A DNA stretch of 64,000 bases from an uncultured Collinsella sp. (GCA_958437495.1 CAUBOH010000002.1:89492-153491), one strand, 5' to 3'; counted from the stretch's first letter, positions 8,417 through 17,574 are shown. A program made the numbers and translations. The notes: generated by a model from the sequence alone, not told the origin.

Positions 8417-9457
8417 ATGAGAAGCCGGCTTTCCATGACATACGACGAATCGGGGCGCGCCGCGCGGTGTCGCGTCGTGACGGCGCTGCTCGCTATTGCC
8501 CTCATCGTGCTCGTCGGGGCCAACCTGTGCATCGGGAGCGTGCTCGTGCCCGCAGACCACATCCCCGGCATCCTTTCGGGCGGCGCGGCCAATTCCATGG
8601 AAAGCCAAGTCATCTGGGAGATTCGCCTGCCGCGCGTGCTTTCAGCCGTGCTTCTCGGCGGGGCGCTTTCCCTCTCCGGGTTCCTGCTGCAGACGTTTTT
8701 CAACAATCCCATCGCCGACCCGTTCATCTTGGGCGTCTCCTCGGGCGCAAAGTTCGTCGTCGCGCTTACGATGATCGTACTTCTGGGCGCGAACCAGGCC
8801 ATGTCCTCGCCGGCCATGGTGGCCGCAGCGTTTCTGGGCTCGCTTATCACCATCGGCTTCGTGCTCATCATCGCACGGCGCATAAGTTCCATGGCCATGC
8901 TCATCGTGGCGGGCGTCATGGTGGGATACATCTGCTCGTCGGCGACGAACTTCCTCATCGCCTTCGCCGACGACCAGTCCATCGTGAACCTGCACAACTG
9001 GTCTTTGGGTAGCTTCTCGGGTTCGAGCTGGGACGACATCGCGGTCATCGCGGTCGTGGTGATCACCGTGAGCGCATGCGTATTCGCGATATCGAAGCCC
9101 CTTTCCGCCTTCCAGCTGGGAGAAGCCTACGCGAAAAGCGTCGGCGTGAACGTCGCACGCTTCCGCGTGGTGCTCGTCCTTCTAGCGAGCATGCTCTCCG
9201 CCTGCGTGACCGCGTTCGCTGGTCCGGTGTCGTTCGTAGGCATCGCGGTTCCGCATCTCGTGAAGTCGGCGCTGAAGTCCTCGAAGCCCATCCGCGTGAT
9301 ACCTGCGTGCTTCTTGGGAGGCGCCATCTTCTGCGCGGGCTGCGATTTGATCGCGCGCACGCTGTTCTCTCCCGTCGAGCTTTCCATCAGCGCCGTCACC
9401 GCCATCTTCGGCGCACCGGTGGTTATCGCGCTCATGTTGAAGAAGAGGGTGAGGTAG
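8417..9457 (+). CDS. FecCD/BtuC-family ABC importer permease
   Basis: The 346-residue integral membrane protein has about ten hydrophobic segments. Family signatures visible are IWEIRLPRVLSAVLLGGALSLSG, NNPIADPFILGVSSGAKF and AGPVSFVGIAVPHLVKSAL, the last containing the cytoplasmic coupling region. It would form a homodimer with the ATPase encoded immediately downstream; its stop is followed directly by the next ATG. With the substrate-binding lipoprotein it makes a complete type II importer for a metal chelate such as cobalamin. Confidence 0.9.
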   Translation: MRSRLSMTYDESGRAARCRVVTALLAIALIVLVGANLCIGSVLVPADHIPGILSGGAANSMESQVIWEIRLPRVLSAVLLGGALSLSGFLLQTFFNNPIADPFILGVSSGAKFVVALTMIVLLGANQAMSSPAMVAAAFLGSLITIGFVLIIARRISSMAMLIVAGVMVGYICSSATNFLIAFADDQSIVNLHNWSLGSFSGSSWDDIAVIAVVVITVSACVFAISKPLSAFQLGEAYAKSVGVNVARFRVVLVLLASMLSACVTAFAGPVSFVGIAVPHLVKSALKSSKPIRVIPACFLGGAIFCAGCDLIARTLFSPVELSISAVTAIFGAPVVIALMLKKRVR

Positions 9458-10774
9458 ATGGGGGAATTCGTGCCGCAGCCCAAAACGCTCGGAGGGGACA
9501 TTCCATGCTTAGACAGTCCTGAGCTCGCACGAAAGCGCCAGAAGGCACTTTCGGCTCGTGCGGAACTGCGCGCGGAACGCCTCCTCCGAGCGGAGTCGAA
9601 CCTCGAAACCCCGTTCGAAACGCAGGCTGACGGAGCGCCGCTTTTCCGCATAAGCGACCTGTCGGCGGGCTACGACAAGAAGGTCGTAGTCGAAGGCGTC
9701 GATCTGGAGGTTCGCGCGGGCGACGTCGTGGCGCTCATCGGGCCGAACGGCTCGGGCAAGTCGACCATCTTGAAAACCATCACACGCCATCTGGCACCAC
9801 TTGCCGGCGAGGTCGAGCTCGACGGGCGGGAGATTTCCCGATGGAAGACGGCGGAGTTCGCAAGGAACCTTGCCGTTATGCTGACAGATCGTCCCCGGAC
9901 CGAGCTCCTCACCTGCCGCGATATCGTAGAGGCGGGAAGGCATCCCTACACCGGGCGAATGGGCACACTCTCGCCCGACGACCATAGTCGGGTCGACGAG
10001 GCTATGAAAACCGCACATGTGGAAGAGCTCGCCGAGCGCGACTTCATGCAGATAAGCGACGGGCAACGCCAGCGCGTCATGCTCGCACGCGCCATCGCGC
10101 AGGATCCGCGTGTGCTCGTGCTCGACGAGCCCACGTCGTATCTCGATATCCGCTACCAGATCGACCTGCTACGAATACTTCGCCACCTTGCGAAATCGCG
10201 GAATGTGGCTGTCATCATGTCCATCCACGAACTCGAGCTCGCGCAGAAAAGCGCCGACAAGGTGATTTGCGTGAAGGACGGCCGGGTCTTCCGCGCCGGC
10301 GCACCCGAAGACATATTCACGCGCGAGACGATTGGCGAGCTCTACGGCCTTCAACATGGCACCTTCAACGAGCGCTTCGGCAGCGTGGAAATTGGGCGCC
10401 CGCACGGCGATGCGCACACGTTCGTCATCGCCGGCGCAGGTACGGGGTCGGCTGTGTTTCGCCAGCTCATCCGGCAGGGCAAGGCGTTCTACGCGGGCGT
10501 TCTGCACGAAGGGGACATCGACTACGAGCTCGCGCGCGACCTGGCGGCGGAATGCGTGGCCGAGCGCGCCTTCGAGCCGATCGGGGATAAAACCATAGCC
10601 CGCGCCAAAGAGCTCATCGTCCACTGCGCGCGCCTTATCGTGTGCCCCGCCGCCTTCGGCACCATAAACGCCCGCAACGCAGAGCTCGTCGAGTTCGCAC
10701 GCTCGCATGGTATCGAAGTCATGCGAGCGTGCGAAGGCGCATCGGAGGATTCCCAATTGGAGTGGAAAGGATAA
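9458..10774 (+). CDS. ABC importer ATPase with extra N- and C-terminal regions
   Basis: This 438-residue ATPase is much longer than the roughly 260 residues usual for BtuD/FhuC proteins. The nucleotide-binding domain spans about residues 62-300: Walker A GPNGSGKST (95-103), signature ISDGQRQR (199-206) in place of LSGGQ, Walker B VLVLDEPTS and switch His in SIHELE. A 60-residue charged N-terminal extension precedes it. A C-terminal domain from about 315 (HTFVIAGAGTGSAVFRQLI, AKELIVHCARLIVCPAAFG) looks Rossmann-like with a glycine-rich loop, function unknown. The gene ends normally two bases before the start of IS debris, so the true operon end may have been lost. Confidence 0.85.
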   Translation: MGEFVPQPKTLGGDIPCLDSPELARKRQKALSARAELRAERLLRAESNLETPFETQADGAPLFRISDLSAGYDKKVVVEGVDLEVRAGDVVALIGPNGSGKSTILKTITRHLAPLAGEVELDGREISRWKTAEFARNLAVMLTDRPRTELLTCRDIVEAGRHPYTGRMGTLSPDDHSRVDEAMKTAHVEELAERDFMQISDGQRQRVMLARAIAQDPRVLVLDEPTSYLDIRYQIDLLRILRHLAKSRNVAVIMSIHELELAQKSADKVICVKDGRVFRAGAPEDIFTRETIGELYGLQHGTFNERFGSVEIGRPHGDAHTFVIAGAGTGSAVFRQLIRQGKAFYAGVLHEGDIDYELARDLAAECVAERAFEPIGDKTIARAKELIVHCARLIVCPAAFGTINARNAELVEFARSHGIEVMRACEGASEDSQLEWKG

Positions 10775-10776
10775 AC

Positions 10777-11334
10777 TGGACTTTCTTTTAAGGATCCTCA
10801 AGCGTACTGTCGCTCGTATTCCACTGGAGACATGTAGCCCAAGGTGGAATGCATGCGCACCCTATTGTAATAGAGCTCTATGTACTTGAAGATGTCCTGC
10901 TTGGCCTCGTCCCTCGTCCCATAGCTCCTCCCTTCCGCCAATTCCCTTTTCAGCGTCTTGAAGAACGACTCGGCCACCGCGTTGTCCAGCGGCGTGCCGG
11001 GCCTTGATACCGACCGGATTACGCCATGCGAGTCCAGACATCGCTGGAAGGAACGGGAGGCGTGCTGCGCGCTTTGTTCGTCATGGAAGACGAGGCTGCC
11101 GTCATCTGGCGGACCCTCCCTGCCAACCGCCTGCCCTATCGCGTCGATCGCGACCTTCTCGGTGATGCACTCGGACATCGACCAGCCCACGACCTTGCGG
11201 GAGAAGGCGCCTGTCACGGCTGCGAGAAAGAGCCACCCTTCTCTTGTGGGTATGTAGGTGATGTCGCCCACCCAAAGCCTGTTGCGCCCGTCCACGGAGA
11301 AAGCGCGCTCTGCCAGGTTCAGCCGAGGGTCTCC
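10777..11334 (-). pseudogene. IS3-family transposase OrfB, C-terminal fragment (first IS remnant)
   Basis: Read leftward, the segment from about 11332 to the stop at 10798 encodes about 178 residues of an IS3-family DDE transposase: LWVGDITYIPTREGWLFLAAV, GTPLDNAVAESFFKTLKREL and YYNRVRMHSTLGYMSPVEYE. The usual HSDRGSQY around the second acidic residue reads HDEQSAQH, so the active site is altered. The N-terminal half and OrfA are missing; the reading frame continues into the neighbouring IS without homology. The outer end, TGGACTTTCTTTTAAGGATC near 10777, is probably the original IS terminus next to the ATPase gene. Confidence 0.8.
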
Positions 11335-11398
11335 CGGTGGATTGGCTACGCTGATGTGGACAGTTCCGGGAGGGGCCCAGGAGACGGGAGGGCCGCAT

Positions 11399-11686
11399 AT
11401 GAGGGACCCCAGGCACCCGAGGCATTTCACCGACGAGTTCAAGAGGCAGATAGTCGACCTCCACAGCGCCGGAAAGCCCAAGCGCGAGGCCATGGACGAG
11501 CACGGCCTCGGCAAGAGCACCGTGGAGAGGCGGGTCAAGTCGATAAACGCGACCGGCTCGCCGCGCGCCGCGGGCAACCGCACGCCCGGGCAGGACCGGA
11601 TCCTGGAGCTCGAGCGCGAGGGCCGCGGGCTCCGGATGGAGGTCGACGTCTTAAAGCAAGCGGCGCCGATATACGCTCGAAAGTGA
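11399..11686 (+). CDS. IS3-family transposase OrfA
   Basis: The 95-residue product reads HFTDEFKRQIVDLHSAGKP and GLGKSTVERRVKSINATGS, a helix-turn-helix of the transposase-8 type, followed by a leucine-zipper-like RILELEREGRGLRMEVDVLK. Start is the ATG at 11399. OrfA normally binds the IS ends and is joined to OrfB by programmed frameshifting; the overlap with the orfB frame near 11683 is in the expected place. Because orfB is broken the element is probably immobile unless helped in trans. Confidence 0.75.
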   Translation: MRDPRHPRHFTDEFKRQIVDLHSAGKPKREAMDEHGLGKSTVERRVKSINATGSPRAAGNRTPGQDRILELEREGRGLRMEVDVLKQAAPIYARK

Positions 11687-11691
11687 GGGCC

Positions 11692-12485
11692 ATGGCGGCC
11701 AACGAGGGCCGCTGCCCCATATCGGCGCAGTGCAGGCTCCTCGGCGTCGCGAGGCCGACGCACTGCTCCATGCGCTCGCGGCCCGGCCGGCCCGCCGCGC
11801 CGGCCCTCGCAAGATAAAGGCGTCGCCCGGGAGGTCGGGCGTCACCGTCAGCCGGCGCCGGGCCTGCCGCATCATGAGGGAGAACGGCCCGGTCGGCGCA
11901 TACGGCAGGAAGAGGTTCAAGGCGCACCCCGGGGCGGCCGACGAGGCCGACGTGCCCAACGCCGTCGCGCGCGGCCTCGGCGGCAGGGCGCCGCGCACCC
12001 ATATATGCGGCGACCTGGCCTGCGTGCGCGTCGGGGCCTCGTGGAACTACGTCTGCCTGCTCGTCGACCCCTGCAACAGGGAGATCGTCGGCCACTCCGC
12101 CGGGCCCAGGAGGAACGCCCGGCTGGTCAAGTCGGCGTTCGCGACGCTCTCCTTCCCCATCTCGGACATCGAGGTGTTCCACACGGGCCGCGGTAGCGAG
12201 CTCGACAACGCCGAGATCGACCCGATGCTCGTGGCCTTCGGCATAGAGAGGTCGCTGTCGGCCAAGGGCTGCCCCTACGACAACGCCGTCGACGAGTCGA
12301 CCGACGGAATACTGAAGGCCGAGCTCGTCCACCGCGAGGCGTTCGGCACGACGCGCGAGCTCCGGGCCAAGCTCTCGGACTACGCGCACCGGTACGACAA
12401 CTTTAGGATCTACTCGACGCTGGGCTACATGTCTCCGATCGAGTCCAGGGAGGCGGGGCTGTCCCTCCCGGAATCGTCCAAATAG
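11692..12485 (+). pseudogene. IS3-family transposase OrfB, frameshifted and active-site mutated
   Basis: The frame starting AANEGRCPISAQCRLLGVAR stops near 11817, and homology resumes in another frame at RKIKASPGRSGVTVSRRRACRIMREN, so an internal deletion with frameshift has removed part of the HTH_21 region. The integrase core follows with HICGDLACVRVGASWNYVC, then FHTGRGSELDN where the second catalytic Asp of the usual HTDRGSE is Gly, and DNAVDESTDGILKAELVHRE with the catalytic Glu. Both defects argue for a dead transposase. Confidence 0.78.
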
Positions 12486-12503
12486 GTGTTGCCAATCCAC
12501 CGG

Positions 12504-13226
12504 CAAGCCCGTCTCGTGGCGCGCGCTCGCGCCCGGGGACGCCGAGACTCCCGTCGTCGCGTCCGAGAAGATCGTGCGTCGGATCATGCGCAAGGAGGGC
12601 CTGGTCGCCCGCAAGGCGGCGCAGATGCGCAGGAGGGCGAGGTACTGCAGCTACCGGGGTGAGCTCGCGGGGCGCCCGGCCAACGTTCCCCTTCGCGGGG
12701 GCAGGACGCACGACCTCCACGCCGCCGCGCCCGGCCTGCTCGTGGTCACCGACGTCACAGAGTTCAGACTCGACGGGTACAGCGCGTACCTGTCGCCGGC
12801 GATCGACTGCTTCGACGGCTGGCCGATCTGCTGGAGGGCCTCGGTCCACGCCGACTCGGACCTGATGGTCGGCATGCTCAGGGACCTGGTGGGGATAGTC
12901 TGCCCGACGGAGAGACGGCCGCTCACGGTGCACACCGACGGCGGCGCCGTCTACATGGGGCGCGAGTGGCGCGAGGCGTGCGGCCCCGGGGTGGTGCGCT
13001 CGATGTCGAGGAGGGCCCGGAACCCCGACAACGCGCGCCGAGGGGTTCTTCGGCGCGCTCAAGTGCGACTTCTTCGAGGGCAGAGACTGGACCGGCGTGC
13101 CGTTCGACGAGTTCTCCCGCCTGCTCGGCGAATATATCGAGTGATATAGGGACGGCAAGCTCACGAAAGACCTAGGATGGAAGAACATTAGGGAGTATCG
13201 CGAGGAGAGGGGCCATGCGGCATAGC
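12504..13226 (+). pseudogene. Third IS3-type transposase OrfB remnant, truncated and frameshifted
   Basis: The segment encodes KIVRRIMRKEGLVARKAAQM, VVTDVTEFRLDGYSAYLSP and TVHTDGGAVYMGREW, i.e. most of an IS3-family integrase core with its first two acidic residues. The N-terminus is cut at the right end of the neighbouring IS. One extra base near 13035 shifts the frame in the motif that should read RNPDNARAEGFFGALKC, and a TGA at about 13142 replaces the Trp codon expected after GEYIE. Homology continues to about 13226 (WKNIREYREERGHAA). It is a different IS type from the other two. Confidence 0.8.
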
Positions 13227-13370
13227 GCCGGGACATGATCCGGAAAAACGTCCGAGGTCCCCGCTTTCCCAATGGATGCTGATGCGGAAACTGTGCCCCG
13301 GAATTCGCCTACAGAGCGGGATGCATTTTCCGGTTGAGCCTCGATTGGAAAACGACGTCCCATTCGCATA
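13227..13370. other. Intergenic stretch with possible IS end remnant
   Basis: No gene is visible. GATGCGGAAACTGTGCCCCG (13278-13297) resembles the outward end of the IS3-type repeats seen at 11353 and may be an orphan terminal repeat. I cannot assign it to a specific element. Confidence 0.3.
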
Positions 13371-13408
13371 AAAACGGGCGGCCCGGGTGTTTGTCCGAAC
13401 CGCCCGTT
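13371..13408 (-). terminator. Rho-independent terminator of the DUF4430 operon
   Basis: AACGGGCGG (13373-13381) pairs with CCGCCCGTT (13400-13408); read leftward the stem is followed by TTTTATG. It lies 22 bases past the stop of the 13430 gene. Confidence 0.8.
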
Positions 13409-13429
13409 TGGCGTGTTATGTCGAGGCCT

Positions 13430-14335
13430 CTAGCCTGTAACGTAATACCAGACGACTCTGTCGCCGTTGGATAAGACATAGTTGCTGCACGCTGTGTTGG
13501 GTGTTACGCCGTTGACGGAGTACATCCAGCCGCTCGTGCCGCCATGCTCCTTCTCGGCCAAACCGCCAATGGCGGCGACATATGTGCCGTACGATGAGCC
13601 GTGCGCATTTACAGAGAGACCCAGAGCGCACAGGGCATCGTAGACCGTAGCGCCCTCGTTAAAGGTGAAGGTGCCACCAGAAGACACAGGATTGCCCACG
13701 GCGCTCGATGTGACCGAGACCGTCACCGTGACGTAGCCAGGCTGCTGCGAGCCGCCCTGATTGCCCGCAGAGGTACCGCCACCGTTAGAAGTGGAGCCAC
13801 CGCCAGTCGTCGATCCCCCGCCCGAAGATGAGCCGTCAGAAGCGCCCGATCCGCCATTGGACTCAGAATTCTGCGAACCCGATTTATCCCCGGACTTCTT
13901 GCCGCCCTTGCCTTCGGACTTCTTCTCTTTCGAGTCCTTGTCCGAAGACTCGGAATCGTCCTTGGAGTCAGATTCGTCCGAATCCTTGGACCCAGAGCTC
14001 GCATCATCCGAAGATTTTGAGCCCTTGACTCCAGTCTTGCCCGAAGCGGTAGTCGAGCCGGAAACCGACGCATCCTTGGCAATGACACTCTCCCCCGTCA
14101 CGGTCTCGACAATCCAATCGATGGACCAGGCACCGCTGACAGAGGGGTGAACAAAGCCAAGCGAGACGACAATCAACACGATGCAGGCGGCTGTCAGAAC
14201 GCCAACAAGTGCCTTGCGCCGAGGGCCGGACGCCGCCGAAGCGGCGTCCTTTTGCTTTGCATCGTCAAGCTGAATGAACGACGAGTCGGGCTGCTTGGAC
14301 TCGGCGTCCTGTGGCTTATTGGACACAGCCCTCAC
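13430..14335 (-). CDS. Membrane-anchored DUF4430 (transcobalamin C-terminal-like) protein
   Basis: The 301-residue protein has a short cytoplasmic N-terminus, one membrane segment at about residues 41-62 (ALVGVLTAACIVLIVVSLGF), a long Ser/Asp/Lys/Gly low-complexity stalk (about 95-200) and a C-terminal DUF4430 domain: FTFNEGATVYDALCALGLSV, GTSGWMYSVNGVTPNTACS and VLSNGDRVVWYYVTG. This domain is related to the C-terminal domain of transcobalamin and intrinsic factor. It starts at GTG 14335 (a second GTG at 14326 is possible), directly after the stop of the larger partner, so the two are co-transcribed behind the cobalamin riboswitch. Likely role: surface corrinoid binding; not proven. Confidence 0.8.
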   Translation of the reverse strand: MRAVSNKPQDAESKQPDSSFIQLDDAKQKDAASAASGPRRKALVGVLTAACIVLIVVSLGFVHPSVSGAWSIDWIVETVTGESVIAKDASVSGSTTASGKTGVKGSKSSDDASSGSKDSDESDSKDDSESSDKDSKEKKSEGKGGKKSGDKSGSQNSESNGGSGASDGSSSGGGSTTGGGSTSNGGGTSAGNQGGSQQPGYVTVTVSVTSSAVGNPVSSGGTFTFNEGATVYDALCALGLSVNAHGSSYGTYVAAIGGLAEKEHGGTSGWMYSVNGVTPNTACSNYVLSNGDRVVWYYVTG

Positions 14336-17300
14336 CTACCGACGCTTGGTAAACACGAACACGCCGATGACGGCAAGACCGATCACGCCAGCCGCAACGC
14401 CGACGATGGCAAGCGGATTGGTGCCATTCTCCTGCTCGGAAGCACTAGAGGACTTCTTAGCAGTGGTCGTGGAAGCAGCACCCGTATCGGACTTGGAATC
14501 GGACTTCTTGTCGGACTTGCTGTCCTTCTTATCGGACTTATCGGAGTCCTTCTTGTCGGACTTGTTGTCCTTGGTCTCGGTCTTGGTCGACACCGTCGTC
14601 TTGGTCGTCGGCTTATGACCCGGGGCGACAGCGCCGCCAGCCTGCTGACCCTTAGAGCCGGAACCAGTACCGGCACCAGTGCCAGCGCCAGTACCGGAAC
14701 CGTTGCCAGCGCCACCATTGACGCAATTGGAGCCTGAACCGCCATTACCGCCAAGGTTAACGGCATTCTTGGTCCACTTGGCATACAACGTCAGGTCGGC
14801 CGTCACCGGCATACTGAAGTCATACGCCTGTGTGCAAGCCTCGTCGATACACCAGCCAGCGAAGGTGTAGCCCTTGCTCTGCGGCTTGGTCGAGGGCTCC
14901 GTTGCCGTCTTGCCTTCCTTCACGCGTTGAGAATCGGGCATCGCCGCATCCTTACCGTTGGCGTCGAACGTCACGGTATAGCGGTTGACCCTTTGGCCAT
15001 TGCCCTTGACAGCAAACAGCTTGCCCGAGTCATTGACATAGTAGAGTGAGCCATCGGATCCGACCGAAATAGAAGCCATGCAGTACTGCTGATCGCCCGC
15101 CGCGGGCGTATAAAGCAGCTCGGCCTCGTCGTCGCCAATACGGTAGCGATAGATGCCGCCCGGGTTGTTGTTAGACGTAAAGTAGACGTACGTCTCGCCA
15201 TTCTGGACAGAAACGACCGGCTGCGACTTTACATCACCGCCGCCCGAAGCCCCCTGACGAATATAGCTACCGTCCGCCTTGCAAATGGAATAGTCCACGG
15301 CAAGCGTCTCGGCATCAATCACTGCAAGCTGACCGTAGTGATACGTGTACTTGTTCTGATAACCGCCCATAAAGGATTCGGTCGATGCACCTCCGACCAC
15401 AATCTTGCCGCTGGCCAGCACCGGCGTCGAGGTCGAGCTGCAGCCAAACGCCACCTTGCCAAGCTCCGACAGCGCTCCGTCCGTTCCAACCGAAAGCTTA
15501 TGCAAAACACCATCGGCGCTCACGACATAAGCGATCGACCCATCGACCAGCACGGTTGTGCGCACGCGGTCGGCAATCTTGAGCGACGCAACGGTCTTTC
15601 CAGTTTCGGGATCGACCGTGCTCACCGTACCGGAATCATCTGCGATGACGCCATAATTGCCCGAGAACGCCAAGCCGGCCCAGTAGTAGCCCTTGCCGTT
15701 CTCGTTCTTATGCTGCCACATAACCTTGCCATCGGAGATGCGCACGCAGAGCAGGTAGCCGTCGCTCGAGTCGGACCAGCCGGCCGACGCCGTACCAAAG
15801 TAGGCAAAGCTGTCACGAACCGTAATGGACGCAAGTGACTGCTGAGCACCATCGGGGCCAGCAGGCAACTCATCGGTTACCCAAACCGTCGCCAGAGCAT
15901 CAACCGTCAGCGCCTGCAGGCGACCGCTCGAAAGCGGCACGAGTATCACGCCGCCGGTGTATACCATACGCGAGGTCGAATCGATCTTTGCCGCCAAAGG
16001 CGACTCGGCAACGGTCTCACCCGTGTCGACATTCTTCTTGAGCAGCTTGGAACCAACGGCCACGTAGAGGTAGTCACCGACCAGCAACGGGTCGGAAATA
16101 CCCTTGCTCCATTCGTTCGAGCCCTTGAGCTCGCTCACCCATTTTGCCTCAGCGTCCTTCGTGGGCACAGGAGCGTCGGTTACTTTGTCGGCGCTCGTAT
16201 AACCAGGCCAATCGCTATCCCAGTTAGGACGTGCGGCACCCGGGTCAACAACAACACTGTCGACGCCGGGCACAGTATCGCCGGGAGCAAAAGCCCAAAC
16301 GATTTTGTCGCCAGACTTGAGCACGTAATCGCTATCGAGCTGAGACCCAGGAACGCCGTTGACAAAGAACGACCATGCACCCGACAGCTCGGTGCCATCA
16401 AGCGGAGATACGAGACTATAGACGCCCCAATAGCCAAATTGGTCGTACATTTTTGACTTTATGCCAAGGGCATCGAAGTAAGCAGCAGAGGCGTCCTTAA
16501 TCGACGTGCCCTTAGCAAACACCTGGGTCGAAGGGCTCGTCCAACGCTGAGCCATCTCGGCCTTTTTGCCAATAATCTCCATCGTGACGGAAACCTGCTC
16601 GGGCGCGGGGTCGCCGTACTTCGAGTAGCACCAGACGACGGAGTCGCCGTCCTTGAGCGTGTAGCCGCCCGCGCCGGCCTCGGAGGCTCTGCCGTTGACG
16701 AACAGCTGCCAGTACGCGCCGGTCGCCGAGTCGTAGCCGAGCTTGCGGTCCTTATCGAAAGGCGACGTGATCGTGTTGAGCGCCCAGCCCCAGGAGCCGT
16801 TAGGGTCGTAGTCGGCCTTGAGGCCGGCCTGCTTGAAGAGCTGCTCGGAGAGGTCGGCCGCGGTCGAGCCCTCCTTCAGCGTGATCTGCTGGGCGGCGGC
16901 CCAGGTCTGCTGGGCGCCCTTGGCGTCGGTGCCGACGACGGAGCACGTGGCCGAGACCTCTTGGCTTGCGGCTTCGGTAGGCTGAGATTCAGCCTCATCG
17001 GAAGCGGCTGCAACGCTTTTGACGTTCTGTTCGGATGAATCCGGCGAAGTAGTAGAAGCCTCGACTGCGGCAGAATCGTCCGACGCTACGCCGTTGCTAT
17101 CTGCGGCATTCGTCGAAGTGCCATCGTTGGCCGACGCATCGCTCGCGTTAGAGCCGGTTTCAGAAACGACACCGTCGGCAGTACCGTCCGCGGCCCCCGC
17201 GCCCTCACTCGACGTCGCAGTCTGCGTCACGGCCTCGGCGATGCCCTCGGCGCCCTCGGCCCACATCTGGGCGGGCGTGGTGCCAAAAGCCATGGCAAAG

Positions 17301-17479
17301 GCCAGGAACGCCACCAGACCGCGCTTGACTACGCCACGGACAATCGCTCCATGACGACGCCACGGGGCGCGCTGGCACTCTTCCTCAAACATATCCATTT
17401 GTCTCCCACTGTCTGCACTTGGAGCATTGCCCAGCGGCTGCCCCACATCATTGCGCATATTGCGCTCGAGTACCCCCAT
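14336..17479 (-). CDS. Large cell-surface protein: two DUF4430 domains, PQQ-like propeller, InlB-type repeat
   Basis: The 1047-residue product has a signal sequence (about 48-75, LVAFLAFAMAFG), an Ala/Ser/Thr/Asp-rich spacer, and two DUF4430 domains (about 175-285 and 290-400; YWQLFVNGRASEAGAGGYTL and WSFFVNGVPGSQLDSDYVL). A PQQ-type beta-propeller (about 430-830) follows with blades such as SDGYLLCVRISDGKVMWQHK. Then come a Listeria-Bacteroides repeat (YTVTFDANGKDAAMP ... TFAGWCIDEAC), a Lys/Ser/Asp-rich linker and a C-terminal membrane helix ending FVFTKRR. ATG 17479 is preferred for its GGAGGGAAGGGGG ribosome-binding site. A B12 riboswitch lies upstream, so corrinoid capture at the surface is the best inference. 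Confidence 0.82.
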   Translation of the reverse strand: MGVLERNMRNDVGQPLGNAPSADSGRQMDMFEEECQRAPWRRHGAIVRGVVKRGLVAFLAFAMAFGTTPAQMWAEGAEGIAEAVTQTATSSEGAGAADGTADGVVSETGSNASDASANDGTSTNAADSNGVASDDSAAVEASTTSPDSSEQNVKSVAAASDEAESQPTEAASQEVSATCSVVGTDAKGAQQTWAAAQQITLKEGSTAADLSEQLFKQAGLKADYDPNGSWGWALNTITSPFDKDRKLGYDSATGAYWQLFVNGRASEAGAGGYTLKDGDSVVWCYSKYGDPAPEQVSVTMEIIGKKAEMAQRWTSPSTQVFAKGTSIKDASAAYFDALGIKSKMYDQFGYWGVYSLVSPLDGTELSGAWSFFVNGVPGSQLDSDYVLKSGDKIVWAFAPGDTVPGVDSVVVDPGAARPNWDSDWPGYTSADKVTDAPVPTKDAEAKWVSELKGSNEWSKGISDPLLVGDYLYVAVGSKLLKKNVDTGETVAESPLAAKIDSTSRMVYTGGVILVPLSSGRLQALTVDALATVWVTDELPAGPDGAQQSLASITVRDSFAYFGTASAGWSDSSDGYLLCVRISDGKVMWQHKNENGKGYYWAGLAFSGNYGVIADDSGTVSTVDPETGKTVASLKIADRVRTTVLVDGSIAYVVSADGVLHKLSVGTDGALSELGKVAFGCSSTSTPVLASGKIVVGGASTESFMGGYQNKYTYHYGQLAVIDAETLAVDYSICKADGSYIRQGASGGGDVKSQPVVSVQNGETYVYFTSNNNPGGIYRYRIGDDEAELLYTPAAGDQQYCMASISVGSDGSLYYVNDSGKLFAVKGNGQRVNRYTVTFDANGKDAAMPDSQRVKEGKTATEPSTKPQSKGYTFAGWCIDEACTQAYDFSMPVTADLTLYAKWTKNAVNLGGNGGSGSNCVNGGAGNGSGTGAGTGAGTGSGSKGQQAGGAVAPGHKPTTKTTVSTKTETKDNKSDKKDSDKSDKKDSKSDKKSDSKSDTGAASTTTAKKSSSASEQENGTNPLAIVGVAAGVIGLAVIGVFVFTKRR

Positions 17480-17574
17480 CGGGGTCCCCCTTCCCTCCAG
17501 AGCCCAACGCGTACCGGCGGCATGCGCCGCGGCCGCGTACAAGATGGGAGGCGATCCGACTTAACCTTAACGAC

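Larger units (their letters stand above)
11335..12503 (+). mobile_element. IS3-family element with about 40-bp imperfect terminal inverted repeats
   Basis: The left end begins CCGGTGGATTGGC (11335-11347) and the right end finishes GCCAATCCACCGG (12491-12503), a perfect 13-bp match that extends imperfectly inward through the GGAC and TTCCGGGAGGG blocks at 11358-11374 and 12463-12479. Inside are orfA and a broken orfB in the standard order. No direct target duplication is visible: the outer flanks GTCTC and CAAGC differ. The element separates two other truncated transposases that point away from each other, so flanking deletions or recombination probably followed insertion. Confidence 0.72.

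Noticed and set aside
13278..13310. Left terminal repeat of a fourth IS element
   Set aside because: It resembles IS3-type ends but no internal IS sequence follows; kept only as a note in the intergenic entry.
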